Positions 52,761-60,605 of a stretch of DNA of 64,000 nt are shown here, piece after piece. This stretch comes from Lottiidibacillus patelloidae (GTDB lineage: Bacteria > Bacillota > Bacilli > Bacillales > SA5d-4), in NCBI RefSeq assembly GCF_002262935.1, contig NZ_NPIA01000001.1, positions 372,001 to 436,000 of the forward strand, read 5' to 3'. Every line of letters begins with the position of its first letter. The stretch's first letter is position 1. The translations under genes were made by a program, and so were the position numbers. The notes beneath the pieces are model-generated. The model saw only the letters and a program-made list of their open reading frames with translations. It searched no databases and was not told the DNA's origin.

Positions 52761-53567
52761 ATGAAAAGGCTTATCGTATTATTATCAGTCATAATTTTTA
52801 TTACCGGTTGTGTAAATAAAGAAACAGTTTCAGTAACAGTTACAGAAAATAGCCCCTTGCAACACCCAATTCAAGATATAACTAGTGGGAAAAAGCTAAC
52901 TGAGGATGAGTTTGAAAAACGTATGCCAAAAGAGCCGCAATATTATGTTAGTAGTGATACTTATTGGTATGTGAAGCCAATTGCGGATGCGCCAAAGAAC
53001 GTAGTATTACTTACTATTGATGATGGACCCGATAAATTTTCACTTGAAATGGCTCAAACGTTAAAGGAACTTGGTGTAGGTGCGATATTCTTCATTAATG
53101 GACACTTTATTGATACAGATGAAGAAAAAGCTATCTTAAAAGAGATTTATGATTTAGGGTTTGATATAGGTAATCACACCTGGGGTCATGTTAACTTAAG
53201 AACGATGACGGAAGAAGAACAACGAGAATCAATTATTTCATTGAGTGATGAAATTGAAGCAATAACTGGAGAAAGACCGAAATTTTTTAGAGCGCCACAC
53301 GGGGCAAATACTGATTTTGCAAGAGAGCTTGTGAAAGAAGAAGGCATGCTGTTAATGAACTGGTCCTATGGCTATGACTTTATGGGAGACTATATGGATG
53401 CGGAAGCTTTATTAGATATTTCATTAACGACGAATTTACTTTATGATGGAGCGAATATTTTACTACATGATCGAAGCTGGACGAATGAAGCATTAAAGGA
53501 TATGGTAATTGGTCTTCAAGAGAAAGGTTATATTATCTTAGATCCTGATCTGATACAAGTTCCTTAA
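52761..53567 (+). CDS. Lipoprotein polysaccharide deacetylase
   Basis: 268 residues: signal peptide with lipobox ITGC (Cys 17), a ~60-residue linker, and a NodB homology domain. Motif 1 TIDDGPD holds the catalytic base Asp and metal Asp, motif 2 HTWGHVNL two metal His, and motif 3 RAPHGAN the Arg; a late LLHD carries the His of motif 5. It acts outside the cell on N-acetylglucosamine or N-acetylmuramic acid polymers, probably peptidoglycan. The gene stands alone with a terminator. Confidence 0.88.
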   Translation: MKRLIVLLSVIIFITGCVNKETVSVTVTENSPLQHPIQDITSGKKLTEDEFEKRMPKEPQYYVSSDTYWYVKPIADAPKNVVLLTIDDGPDKFSLEMAQTLKELGVGAIFFINGHFIDTDEEKAILKEIYDLGFDIGNHTWGHVNLRTMTEEEQRESIISLSDEIEAITGERPKFFRAPHGANTDFARELVKEEGMLLMNWSYGYDFMGDYMDAEALLDISLTTNLLYDGANILLHDRSWTNEALKDMVIGLQEKGYIILDPDLIQVP

Positions 53568-53573
53568 TAAACA

Positions 53574-53604
53574 AAAAGGATGGCATTCGCCATCCTTTTT
53601 ATTT
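53574..53604. terminator. Bidirectional terminator
   Basis: Stem AAAAAGGATGGC/GCCATCCTTTTT between convergent genes; overlaps the end of the DUF1885 gene. Confidence 0.92.
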
Positions 53605-54027
53605 TCGTTTGTAATAGTACATCACGCGCTTGTTAAATAAATGAAGCTCACCAGAAAGCTTCTTAGCTAAAAATTTACAAAACTCGTTAGCTTTACCTTT
53701 ATCCCCATAAGTAGCACCTTCAGGGAGAACTACTTGTATGTATGATGTAGCTTCTTCTTTATTTTCTTCAGACTCTTCCGTACCAACACCTACAATGATG
53801 TATTTATATCGATCGGAAGTTGCTTTTAAAAGGAACCAGCTATCTTTTCCTTCTTCTTTTTGCTCTACTTCATAAGGGAAAGCAGCGTCCGCATATTGCC
53901 AACTAACTTGCTCACCAGTTTTACTAGTAATTTCTTTATAGTAATGAAAAAGCTCCTTTACTTCATCTAAAGTAATACTTTGTTGGGTTGAAGCAGGAAC
54001 CAACTTAATAAATGCACTCTGAGACAA
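53599..54027 (-). CDS. DUF1885 family protein
   Basis: 142 residues, soluble: SAFIKLVPASTQQSITLDEV at the start, then FPYEVEQKEEGKDSWF and KANEFCKFLAKKLSGELHLF near the end. This matches the DUF1885 family of Bacillus, of unknown function. Length fits the family. It ends at the shared terminator; no operon partner. Confidence 0.8.
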   Translation of the reverse strand: MSQSAFIKLVPASTQQSITLDEVKELFHYYKEITSKTGEQVSWQYADAAFPYEVEQKEEGKDSWFLLKATSDRYKYIIVGVGTEESEENKEEATSYIQVVLPEGATYGDKGKANEFCKFLAKKLSGELHLFNKRVMYYYKRK

Positions 54028-54196
54028 TGTTTGTCACTCCTATCGTCATTACAATACCTTTATCTTTCATATTAGCACTGTATAAAAGAATTTGACAACC
54101 ATTTTCACGCTGTTTTATGTATGAAAAGGTATATAGGAAGAGAGGGCGCAATATGTATAAGTATACAAATGATTAGAAAAGGAGGGTAATTAATTT

Positions 54197-54490
54197 ATGT
54201 TTGAAAAATTATATGATGAAACTGAAAATGTGAATGTACAATTCGTTGGCTTTACAACTGAAGATGTCCGTTATGATTTTGGAATTGTATTTACAAACAT
54301 GTTTTTCGGAAAGCCACTAGTAGTATGTATGCAAACGGGTAGATCTACTCTCCTAGGCAGTGAGGAACTTGAAGACACCGATCATTTGAAATCTGTGTTT
54401 CGGATTCATTCTTATGAAGAAGCGAAGGAATTAGCTTTGTTTTTAAAAGAAACACTTCCATATGCAACTTTAGATGCGCAGTATGAGTAA
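54197..54490 (+). CDS. DUF3055 (SAV0927-like) protein
   Basis: 97 residues from ATG 54197 after AAAGGAGGG. The sequence NVQFVGFTTEDVRYDFGIVF, then MQTGRSTLLGSEEL and YEEAKELALFLKETLP, fits the small alpha/beta DUF3055 family found beside speA or SR1 in Bacillales. Function unknown. It lies directly upstream of the SR1 promoter. Confidence 0.8.
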   Translation: MFEKLYDETENVNVQFVGFTTEDVRYDFGIVFTNMFFGKPLVVCMQTGRSTLLGSEELEDTDHLKSVFRIHSYEEAKELALFLKETLPYATLDAQYE

Positions 54491-54540
54491 TAGATTTATT
54501 TAATTCCATTATTTTCTTAAATGTGTTATACAATTTAGTC

Positions 54541-54569
54541 TTGACTCCTTTAATGTGACATATTATTAT
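54541..54569 (+). promoter_or_regulatory. Promoter of SR1
   Basis: TTGACT (54541-54546), 17 bp, TATTAT (54564-54569); TATAAT overlaps at 54567 with a longer spacer. Transcription would start near 54577. Confidence 0.65.
54554..54564 (+). promoter_or_regulatory. CcpN operator in the SR1 promoter
   Basis: TGTGACATATT matches the CcpN consensus TRTGHYATAYW at every position and lies in the spacer/-10 of the SR1 promoter, where CcpN would repress it when glucose is present or absent according to its ligand state. Family knowledge: CcpN controls sr1, gapB and pckA in B. subtilis. Confidence 0.65.
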
Positions 54570-54583
54570 AATATTACATTAAG

Positions 54584-54597
54584 TGAAACCGCTTACA
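54584..54597 (+). promoter_or_regulatory. cre-like site at the start of SR1
   Basis: TGAAACCGCTTACA fits the core TGNAANCGNWNNCW completely; only the optional leading W is missing. CcpA could bind just after the transcription start. Confidence 0.6.
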
Positions 54598-54623
54598 ATA
54601 ATTATTAAAGGAGCGATAAAACG

Positions 54624-54737
54624 GTGGGAACAATTATCTGTCAAAATTGCGAAGGTACAATTGCTCATTTTGAAGATCATAAGGTTACGACACTATATGG
54701 AAATTGCTGCTCTAATTCAAATAAAGAAAGCAAGTAA
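54624..54737 (+). CDS. SR1P, GapA-binding peptide
   Basis: 37 residues from GTG 54624, ten bases after AAAGGAG: MGTIICQNCEGTIAHFEDHK then VTTLYGNCCSNSN. This is the SR1P pattern (MGTIvCQ.C...I.yFEdeKVTTLYG.CC) with four cysteines in two pairs, probably a metal site. In B. subtilis SR1P binds GapA and, through it, stimulates RNase J1; notably rnjA is also in this window. A longer overlapping frame (54583-54816) is a shadow. Confidence 0.88.
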   Translation: MGTIICQNCEGTIAHFEDHKVTTLYGNCCSNSNKESK

Positions 54738-54784
54738 AAAAGGTTTGCCAATTGGCAAACCTTTTTTGTGTGAAATACAAGGCG

Positions 54785-55345
54785 TTAAACGATTGCTTCA
54801 GTTTTTTCGGCGCTAAACGGTCGCTTCAGCTTTTCTTTATTTGATCCAGCCTCAGCTCCCAACGCCTACATTTCTTCACACTTTTTATTTACGATAAGTC
54901 AACATCAAGCAGTGAAGTGGTGTCTAGGAAAGGCTCCTATCAACTTGAGAACTTCATACTACTCACTTACGATAAGTCAGCATCAAAACGCTCCGCTTTT
55001 TGTGTTTCCTTTATCTCATTCGTAGTATTCCAGTTCCATCGTTGATGAACAGTCGCCTTTCCTTTTCGATGTTTCCTTTATCTCAAACAAAGTGCTCCAG
55101 AATTTATGGCGCTAAACGCTCGCTTCAGCTTTTCTTAGCTGATCTAGCTTCAGCAATCAACGTCTAGAAAACTTCACACTCTTCATTTCGATAAGTCTAC
55201 ATCGAATAGCTTCACTATTCGTGTATCCTTTATCTTAATCAGAGTGATCCAGTTTTTACGCACAAGCTAGGATGGCGAGGAATTTCACGTTGCCGACAGG
55301 ACGTCGGCGTAATTAGTGAAATTAGGGATTGCTTCAGCTTTTCTA
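54785..55345 (-). repeat. Array 1 of the ~152-bp interspersed repeat
   Basis: Copies start with GCTTCAGCTTTT at 54823, 55122 and 55331 (plus-strand reading). They share TTCACACT, CGATAAGTC, TTTCCTTTATCTCA and CTCCAGAATTTATGGCG blocks with array 2. The unit 55122-55258 is nearly identical to 63435-63572, over 8 kb away. The array directly follows the speA stop codon, and read on the minus strand it would be speA 3' UTR. No ORF is supported. Confidence 0.8.
55281..55323. other. GC-rich two-part hairpin after speA
   Basis: AATTTCAC/GTGAAATT encloses GCCGAC/GTCGGC. No T-run. It interrupts the repeat array 20 bases downstream of the speA stop; a terminator role is possible but weak. Confidence 0.45.
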
Positions 55346-56818
55346 TTTAAACGCACGATGCTCTTTGATGACAAGCAGTGTTTGTAAGCTTTCATCCTCA
55401 GGACCTTGAACAGGTAGACCCGCTTCGATGTTCTTTTGTACATACTCTAAGTTTTCTTCCGTAATAATTTCCCCAGGAATAAAGATTGGAATACCAGGAG
55501 GGTAGACCATGATAAATTCTGCAATAATCCGACCTTTTGACTCATTAATTGGTACAATTTCTGTTTCCGAGTAAAAAGCGTCTCTTGGCGATAGAGCTAG
55601 TGCTGGTATATTAGGTGCATCTACTCTTTTCGCTTCCGCTTGGTCGATTACGATGTCTTTTCTTAACGTTGCTAATTCATTTAATGCGTGTACAAGAATA
55701 TCTGTTGTTTCTTGACTATCTCCAGGTGTGATAATACATAAAATGTTATATAGATCAGACATTTCAACTTCAATGTTGTATTTCTCTCTAAGCCAACCTT
55801 CTACTTCATAACCAGTCATTCCTAGACGAATTACCGAAATGACAAGTTTCGTCGGATCAAGATCATACGTAGAGTTTGTTGCCAACATTTCTTCTCCAGC
55901 ACAATAAAGGTTCGGAATCTCATTGATTTGCTTACGTGTAGTTTCAGCAAGAGATATTGTTTTCTCAATAAGCTCATGTCCTTCAGTTGCGAGCCTTTTT
56001 CTAGCAACATCAAGGGATGCTAATAATAAATACGAAGTTGATGTTGTCGTTAACATACTAATAATTGCTTGCACTCTTTTCGCAGAAATTAGCCCCTCTT
56101 TTACATTTAAGACGGAGCTTTGAGTCATTGAACCACCAAGTTTGTGTACACTTGTAGCTGCCATATCAGCGCCTGCTTGCATTGCAGATATAGGGAGTTT
56201 ATCGTGAAAATGGATATGTACTCCATGAGCTTCGTCAACTAGCACTGGGACATCATACGAATGAGCAATAGTTACAATTTCTTTTAAGTTTGCCGCTACC
56301 CCAAAATAGGTAGGGTTAATAACTAATACTGCTTTTGCATCTGGGTGGTGTTCAAGTGCTTTTTCAACTGCTTCAGGTGATATTCCGTGTGAAATACCAA
56401 GCTTCTTGTCAATTTCCGGATGAATGAAAATAGGTGTTGCGCCGGAAAAGATGATTGCACTCATAACGGACTTATGGACGTTTCTCGGGACAATAATTTT
56501 GTCTCCAGGACCACAAGCAGTCATTACCATCGTCATTATTGCTCCGCTTGTTCCTTGTACAGAGAAAAATGTGTGGTTTGCACCAAAAGCTTCAGCTGCT
56601 AATTCTTGAGCTTCTTTTATCATTCCATGTGGATGATGTAAGTCATCTAATGGAGCGATATTTATTAAATCAATAGAAAGGGCATTTTCGCCAATGAAAT
56701 CACGAAAAGTAGGATCCATGCCATTTCCTTTTTTATGTCCAGGTATATGAAATTGGATTGGGTTGCGCTTACTATGTTCCAATAAGCCTGTAAATAACGG
56801 CGTACGTTCTTGCGACAA
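55343..56818 (-). CDS. speA: Arginine decarboxylase SpeA (Orn/Lys/Arg decarboxylase, fold type I)
   Basis: The best start is TTG 56818, six bases after GAGGTG, giving 491 residues (B. subtilis SpeA about 490); the longer frame to 56923 lacks a ribosome site. Signatures: QFHIPGHKKG, FGANHTFFSVQGTSGA, VDEAHGVH, TSVHKLGGSMTQ with the PLP lysine, and PPGIPIFIPGE near the C-terminus. It makes agmatine from arginine for polyamine synthesis. It is convergent with SR1, as in B. subtilis, with a repeat array between them. Confidence 0.93.
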   Translation of the reverse strand: MSQERTPLFTGLLEHSKRNPIQFHIPGHKKGNGMDPTFRDFIGENALSIDLINIAPLDDLHHPHGMIKEAQELAAEAFGANHTFFSVQGTSGAIMTMVMTACGPGDKIIVPRNVHKSVMSAIIFSGATPIFIHPEIDKKLGISHGISPEAVEKALEHHPDAKAVLVINPTYFGVAANLKEIVTIAHSYDVPVLVDEAHGVHIHFHDKLPISAMQAGADMAATSVHKLGGSMTQSSVLNVKEGLISAKRVQAIISMLTTTSTSYLLLASLDVARKRLATEGHELIEKTISLAETTRKQINEIPNLYCAGEEMLATNSTYDLDPTKLVISVIRLGMTGYEVEGWLREKYNIEVEMSDLYNILCIITPGDSQETTDILVHALNELATLRKDIVIDQAEAKRVDAPNIPALALSPRDAFYSETEIVPINESKGRIIAEFIMVYPPGIPIFIPGEIITEENLEYVQKNIEAGLPVQGPEDESLQTLLVIKEHRAFK

Positions 56819-56992
56819 TAAAGACACCTCATTTTTAAATACAATTAATAAAACAAGTTTGAGTATATCAAATGCTTGAGCTTTTGCAATCAAAATTTTT
56901 TCTGTTATCTTTATACTTAACATAAGCAGTATTGTTATTCGTTTTTTACAATTGGATAAAATATCAATAAATGTTTCGAAAGGGTGGTCACC

Positions 56993-57262
56993 ATGGAATA
57001 TACCTATCCATTATCATTAGATTGGTCAAAACAAGAAGTGATTGATGTAATTGCGTATTTTCAAGCAGTTGAACAAGCCTATGAAAAGGGTATTAACAAA
57101 AAAGAACTGATGGATAAATACCGTCGTTTTAAAGAAATTGTTCCTGGAAAGAGTGAAGAAAAACAAATGTGTAATGAGTTTGAAAAAGATTCTGGCTTTT
57201 CTAGTTACCGCACGATTGAAAAAGCAAAGGAACTTGAAGATGATAAAAAGGTAAAAATGTAA
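56993..57262 (+). CDS. yktA: YktA, UPF0223 family
   Basis: 89 residues from ATG 56993 after AAAGGGTGG (an in-frame GTG at 56984 is inside the site). YPLSLDWSKQEVIDVIAYFQ, then KYRRFKEIVPGKSEEKQMCN and GFSSYRTIEKAKE match UPF0223 (YktA). Small helical protein, function unknown, conserved place between speA and yktB. Confidence 0.92.
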   Translation: MEYTYPLSLDWSKQEVIDVIAYFQAVEQAYEKGINKKELMDKYRRFKEIVPGKSEEKQMCNEFEKDSGFSSYRTIEKAKELEDDKKVKM

Positions 57263-57288
57263 AAAGCACCGATTAGGTGCTTTTTATA
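57261..57288. terminator. Bidirectional terminator yktA/yktB
   Basis: Stem AAAAAGCACC/GGTGCTTTTT between convergent genes. Confidence 0.92.
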
Positions 57289-57913
57289 GTTTTTGCGCTA
57301 TTTTATAAAGTGGAAGTAACGTTTTGAAAGTCTCATCAATTTTATTTATTAATTTGTCGCCATCTTGTAAAAGCGGGTCATTTGCATCGATATGAATGCC
57401 GCATAATAACTCTGACTTTTTAACGTTTTGCAATCGATCAGCAACCTTTGCTAAATCTTCCTTTGTCATGTCGCTCTGTTTCATAGCTTCTGGTTTCATA
57501 TGATCCATCGACCAAACGAAGTCTTTAGGCGTATTTTTGAAGATTGTATTAAGTTCCTTTTCAAATGCTTTTCCGTATTCTGATTTAAGTGGCGCTTCAT
57601 AAATCATTGCAAACCAAACGAACAAATGCGTTCCCCATAAACCTATTTGAAAATGAGGATGTTGTTTATAACCTCTTTTATTAGCTGCAAATGCAATCCA
57701 CGTATCCTTCGGTGGATTAACAGTACGTCGGGCATGCTTTGCAATATGTGGATACATTTCATCACCAGTATAAGCAGATAGTGTTGGTGTAAACTCTTGT
57801 GCAAGTTGTTCAAACTTAGGTCTAATGCTTGAAGTGATAGCTTCCATTCTTGGCTCTAAACCATCTATGTTGAACGTATTAAAGTCCTCTTTTGAAAAAC
57901 CTTGAAATGACAT
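57284..57913 (-). CDS. yktB: YktB, UPF0637 family
   Basis: 209 residues: SFQGFSKEDFNTFNIDGLEP at the start, HARRTVNPPKDTWIAFAANK and HPHFQIGLWGTHLFVWFAMI in the middle, matching UPF0637 (YktB). Function unknown. AGGAGG lies upstream of 57913. Same neighbours as in B. subtilis. Confidence 0.92.
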   Translation of the reverse strand: MSFQGFSKEDFNTFNIDGLEPRMEAITSSIRPKFEQLAQEFTPTLSAYTGDEMYPHIAKHARRTVNPPKDTWIAFAANKRGYKQHPHFQIGLWGTHLFVWFAMIYEAPLKSEYGKAFEKELNTIFKNTPKDFVWSMDHMKPEAMKQSDMTKEDLAKVADRLQNVKKSELLCGIHIDANDPLLQDGDKLINKIDETFKTLLPLYKIAQKL

Positions 57914-58101
57914 GTATGTTTTCCTCCTTCTAGCTGATCCTTACCTACAATATATCATAAGCGAAAATACTCGAAAATAAATATACTCAGAACGAGCACA
58001 TGTGAATCCTAAGCCGTTCGTTTTTACTTTATTCTTAAAAAAAGGCATAATAATATGTAATACATAAGAGAATTAAGAAGTAGGGCAATGGAGGTATTAT
58101 T

Positions 58102-58899
58102 ATGGATCAACAATATTGGAAAAATATTGATGCTCACGCAAAGATTTGGATACATCAAGCAGCAAACTTAATAAAAGACTCATTTACTGATGAATTAATG
58201 GTTGAATTTAAATCGAATCCATCTGACTTAGTTACAAATATGGATGTAAAAATCGAAAAGTTTTTTATAGAGCAAATTCATGCCACGTTTCCGGATCATC
58301 GCATCTTAGGTGAAGAAGGTGTAGGAGAGGAAATCACCTCGTTAGAAGGTACGGTTTGGATTATAGACCCAATTGATGGCACAACTAACTTTGTTCACCA
58401 ACAACGTAACTTTGCAATTTCTATTGGAATTTTCCATGAAGGGATTGGAATGCTTGGTTATATTTTTGATGTCGTTGGTGGCGAGTTGTTCCATGCAATG
58501 AAAGGCAATGGAGCTTATGTTAATGAAAAAGCATTAAAAGATCTTCAGCCAATAACCTTAGAAGAAGCTTTGTTTTCAATGAACGCCTCTTGGGTGACTG
58601 AAAATCGCCGAATTGATTATCGAAAATTAGCTCCTATCGTTAAGGCGGCAAGGGGGATTCGCTCTTTTGGATCTGCAGCTCTTGAGCTAGCATATGTAGC
58701 AGCAGGTAGAATTGATGGATATTTATCAATGAGGCTTTCACCATGGGACGTAGCTGCAGGGATAGTATTACTCAATGAAGTTGGCGGTAAAGCGACGACA
58801 ATTGAGGGTGAACCTTTGTCTCTTTTAAATGAAAATACATTATTAGCTAGCAAGCCAAAATTGCACGAAAATATAATAAAAGAATATATTAATAAATAA
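58102..58899 (+). CDS. yktC: Inositol monophosphatase family protein YktC
   Basis: 265 residues with the lithium-sensitive phosphatase motifs: GEEGVG, WIIDPIDGTTNFVHQ (metal-binding Asp residues), and SPWDVAAGIVLLNEVGG. It matches the SuhB/YktC group and hydrolyses inositol-1-phosphate or related phosphates, using magnesium. ATG 58102 follows AATGGAGG. Its position after yktB agrees with B. subtilis. Confidence 0.93.
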   Translation: MDQQYWKNIDAHAKIWIHQAANLIKDSFTDELMVEFKSNPSDLVTNMDVKIEKFFIEQIHATFPDHRILGEEGVGEEITSLEGTVWIIDPIDGTTNFVHQQRNFAISIGIFHEGIGMLGYIFDVVGGELFHAMKGNGAYVNEKALKDLQPITLEEALFSMNASWVTENRRIDYRKLAPIVKAARGIRSFGSAALELAYVAAGRIDGYLSMRLSPWDVAAGIVLLNEVGGKATTIEGEPLSLLNENTLLASKPKLHENIIKEYINK

Positions 58900-58962
58900 T
58901 TGTTGTAATTTACCAACTTATCCATTATTATTTACATTATCAAATAAAAGGAGGGATGTCTT

Positions 58963-59134
58963 ATGATGACCAATCAAAAAACAACACCTATTGAACTTCA
59001 TAGCACAGCCCTCAAACGGAATTTCTATAAGTATTAGACTTATTTCAATGCTTTGTTTTTTCTTCGCCATGGGCTGTGCAACATCTCAGCTTATGGTTTT
59101 TATCTTGCTAAAAAATGTGGGGAAACCCGATTAG
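58963..59134 (+). pseudogene. Small membrane peptide gene with apparent frameshift
   Basis: A strong site AAAGGAGGGATG precedes ATG 58963 (or 58966). The frame reads MMTNQKTTPIELHSTALKRN then stops at 59037. In the next frame, open across the same region to 59134, lies SIRLISMLCFFFAMGCATSQ and LMVFILLKNVGKPD, one clear membrane helix. Joined near 59025 the two would give a small one-helix membrane protein with a basic inner end. A one-base indel, sequencing error or programmed shift could explain it. A terminator follows. Confidence 0.45.
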
Positions 59135-59140
59135 CATTTC

Positions 59141-59167
59141 AAAGAGACCATAATAGGTCTCTTTTTT
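59141..59167 (+). terminator. Intrinsic terminator
   Basis: Stem AAAGAGACC/GGTCTCTTT with T-run. Confidence 0.9.
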
Positions 59168-59193
59168 ATTTATTATTTTAGGAGGAAACAACA

Positions 59194-60240
59194 TTGAATA
59201 CTTTAGAAAAATTAGGTTGGAACGAAAAGTTAAATGAGCAAACTAAATTACAAGAAGAACAATTTATAGGTAGGGTAATTGTCCAACAACGAGGACAATA
59301 TAAAATTTTATCAGAGGCAGGCGAGTTTGCTGCAAAAATTACAGGGAAGTTTTTCCACCAAATAGTAAGACAGGAAGAGTACCCTGCAGTTGGAGATTGG
59401 GTTGTCTATACGAAAGGTGAACAAGATAGCGAAGCTTCCATTCACCAAGTATTACCGCGAAAAAGTAAATTTTCTCGTAAAACAGTTGGTGGAATAACAG
59501 AAGAACAAATTGTCGCAACTAATATTGATACTATTTTTATCGTAACTTCTCTAAATGATGATTTGAATTTACGACGAATAGAACGCTATATATTGCTGGC
59601 ATGGGAAAGTGGCGCTAACCCTGTCATCATTTTAAACAAGCTAGATTTATGTACGGATATCGAAGAAAAGAAACGATTAGTAGAAGAAGTTGCGATTGGA
59701 GTACCAATAATTGAAATAAGTGCACTTAAAAATCAAAGGATTGAGAACTTGAGCACTTATGTAAAAGATGGGCAAACTGTCGCTTTAGTTGGTTCATCTG
59801 GAGTCGGTAAATCTACATTGATAAATCAGTTAATTGGCCGAGATGTTCAAGATGTTGGGGGAATTCGTGAAGATGATAGCAGGGGGCGTCATACGACAAC
59901 TCATCGCGAATTATTTGTGATCCCGTCTGGTGGAATCATTATCGATACTCCAGGAATGAGAGAAATTCAACTGACAGACAGTGAGGATGGACTTTCGTCA
60001 ACATTCCATGATATTGAAGAACTTGCAGAACTTTGTCGCTACAGAGATTGTACTCATGAAAATGAGCCGAAATGTGCTGTGAAAAATGCAATTGATGAAG
60101 GGACGTTATCTGCTGATCGATTACAAAGTTATCGAAAATTACAACGTGAAATTCATTATATAGCTCGAAAAGAAAACCAAAGGCTTCAGTTGCTAGAAAA
60201 AGAAAAGTGGAAGAAAATTACGAAGTCAAATCGTAAATAA
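59194..60240 (+). CDS. rsgA: RsgA-type circularly permuted GTPase (paralogue)
   Basis: 348 residues from TTG 59194 after TTAGGAGGA. OB-fold at the N-terminus, then the permuted GTPase order: G4 NKLD, G5 SA, G1 GSSGVGKST, G3 DTPGM, and a C-terminal zinc knuckle (CRYRDCTHENEPKC). It helps late 30S subunit maturation. It is longer than the 298-residue B. subtilis RsgA (YloQ), and yloQ normally lies elsewhere, so this is probably a second RsgA-like copy. The exact division of labour is unknown. Confidence 0.88.
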   Translation: MNTLEKLGWNEKLNEQTKLQEEQFIGRVIVQQRGQYKILSEAGEFAAKITGKFFHQIVRQEEYPAVGDWVVYTKGEQDSEASIHQVLPRKSKFSRKTVGGITEEQIVATNIDTIFIVTSLNDDLNLRRIERYILLAWESGANPVIILNKLDLCTDIEEKKRLVEEVAIGVPIIEISALKNQRIENLSTYVKDGQTVALVGSSGVGKSTLINQLIGRDVQDVGGIREDDSRGRHTTTHRELFVIPSGGIIIDTPGMREIQLTDSEDGLSSTFHDIEELAELCRYRDCTHENEPKCAVKNAIDEGTLSADRLQSYRKLQREIHYIARKENQRLQLLEKEKWKKITKSNRK

Positions 60241-60250
60241 AATAATTAAC

Positions 60251-60298
60251 TAAAAAAATCTCCTAGGCTATGCCAACAGGCATGATCAGGAGATTTTT
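60251..60298. terminator. Bidirectional terminator
   Basis: AAAAATCTCCT/AGGAGATTTTT enclosing ATGCC/GGCAT, between rsgA (+) and ylaF (-). Confidence 0.9.
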
Positions 60299-60308
60299 AA
60301 CTTTTTTC

Positions 60309-60491
60309 TTATTCATTTTCTTCCCTTAATTGCTTTTTCTTCATAAAACCAATTCCCATAAATATAATGACGCCGACAATGGCAAGCAATATACCTGTAA
60401 CGCTTCGATATGCGATAGCTACTCCAACAAGTAACAGGCATAGAACGGTAAAAATTGATAATGTTAAGAAATATATATTATGACGACTCAT
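60309..60491 (-). CDS. ylaF: YlaF-like two-helix membrane protein
   Basis: ATG 60491 follows GGAGGGTGA, giving 60 residues; GTG 60500 lies within that site. Two hydrophobic helices (about 6-26 and 31-48), then KKKQLREENE. Length, topology and the place just before typA, in divergent orientation, match B. subtilis ylaF. Function unknown. Confidence 0.8.
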   Translation of the reverse strand: MSRHNIYFLTLSIFTVLCLLLVGVAIAYRSVTGILLAIVGVIIFMGIGFMKKKQLREENE

Positions 60492-60561
60492 AGTACTCAC
60501 CCTCCTTCTGTAAGTGTAACGGAAGTTTTGCGAAAGAAAAAGAAGAATGTCATAAAATTTA

Positions 60562-60570
60562 TGTTATAAT
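60562..60570 (+). promoter_or_regulatory. Extended -10 promoter of typA
   Basis: TGTTATAAT, an extended -10, 36 bp before the typA start; the -35 region is poor. Confidence 0.55.
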
Positions 60571-60605
60571 AGCACAGTTATGATGAAACTTAAGGAGAGA
60601 AATGA

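Larger units (their letters stand above)
54577..54767 (+). ncRNA. sr1: Dual-function small RNA SR1
   Basis: About 190-nt transcript unit between pdhD-side genes and speA, the same place as SR1 in B. subtilis. It has its own promoter with a CcpN operator and cre-like site, carries the SR1P reading frame, and ends in the strong terminator AAAAAAGGTTTGCC/GGCAAACCTTTTTT (54736-54767). In B. subtilis SR1 base-pairs with ahrC mRNA (arginine catabolism activator); whether that pairing exists here cannot be tested within this window. Confidence 0.8.

Noticed and set aside
54583-54816. 77-codon plus-strand frame over SR1
   Set aside because: Out of frame with SR1P, runs through the SR1 terminator into the repeat; SR1P at 54624 explains the region better.
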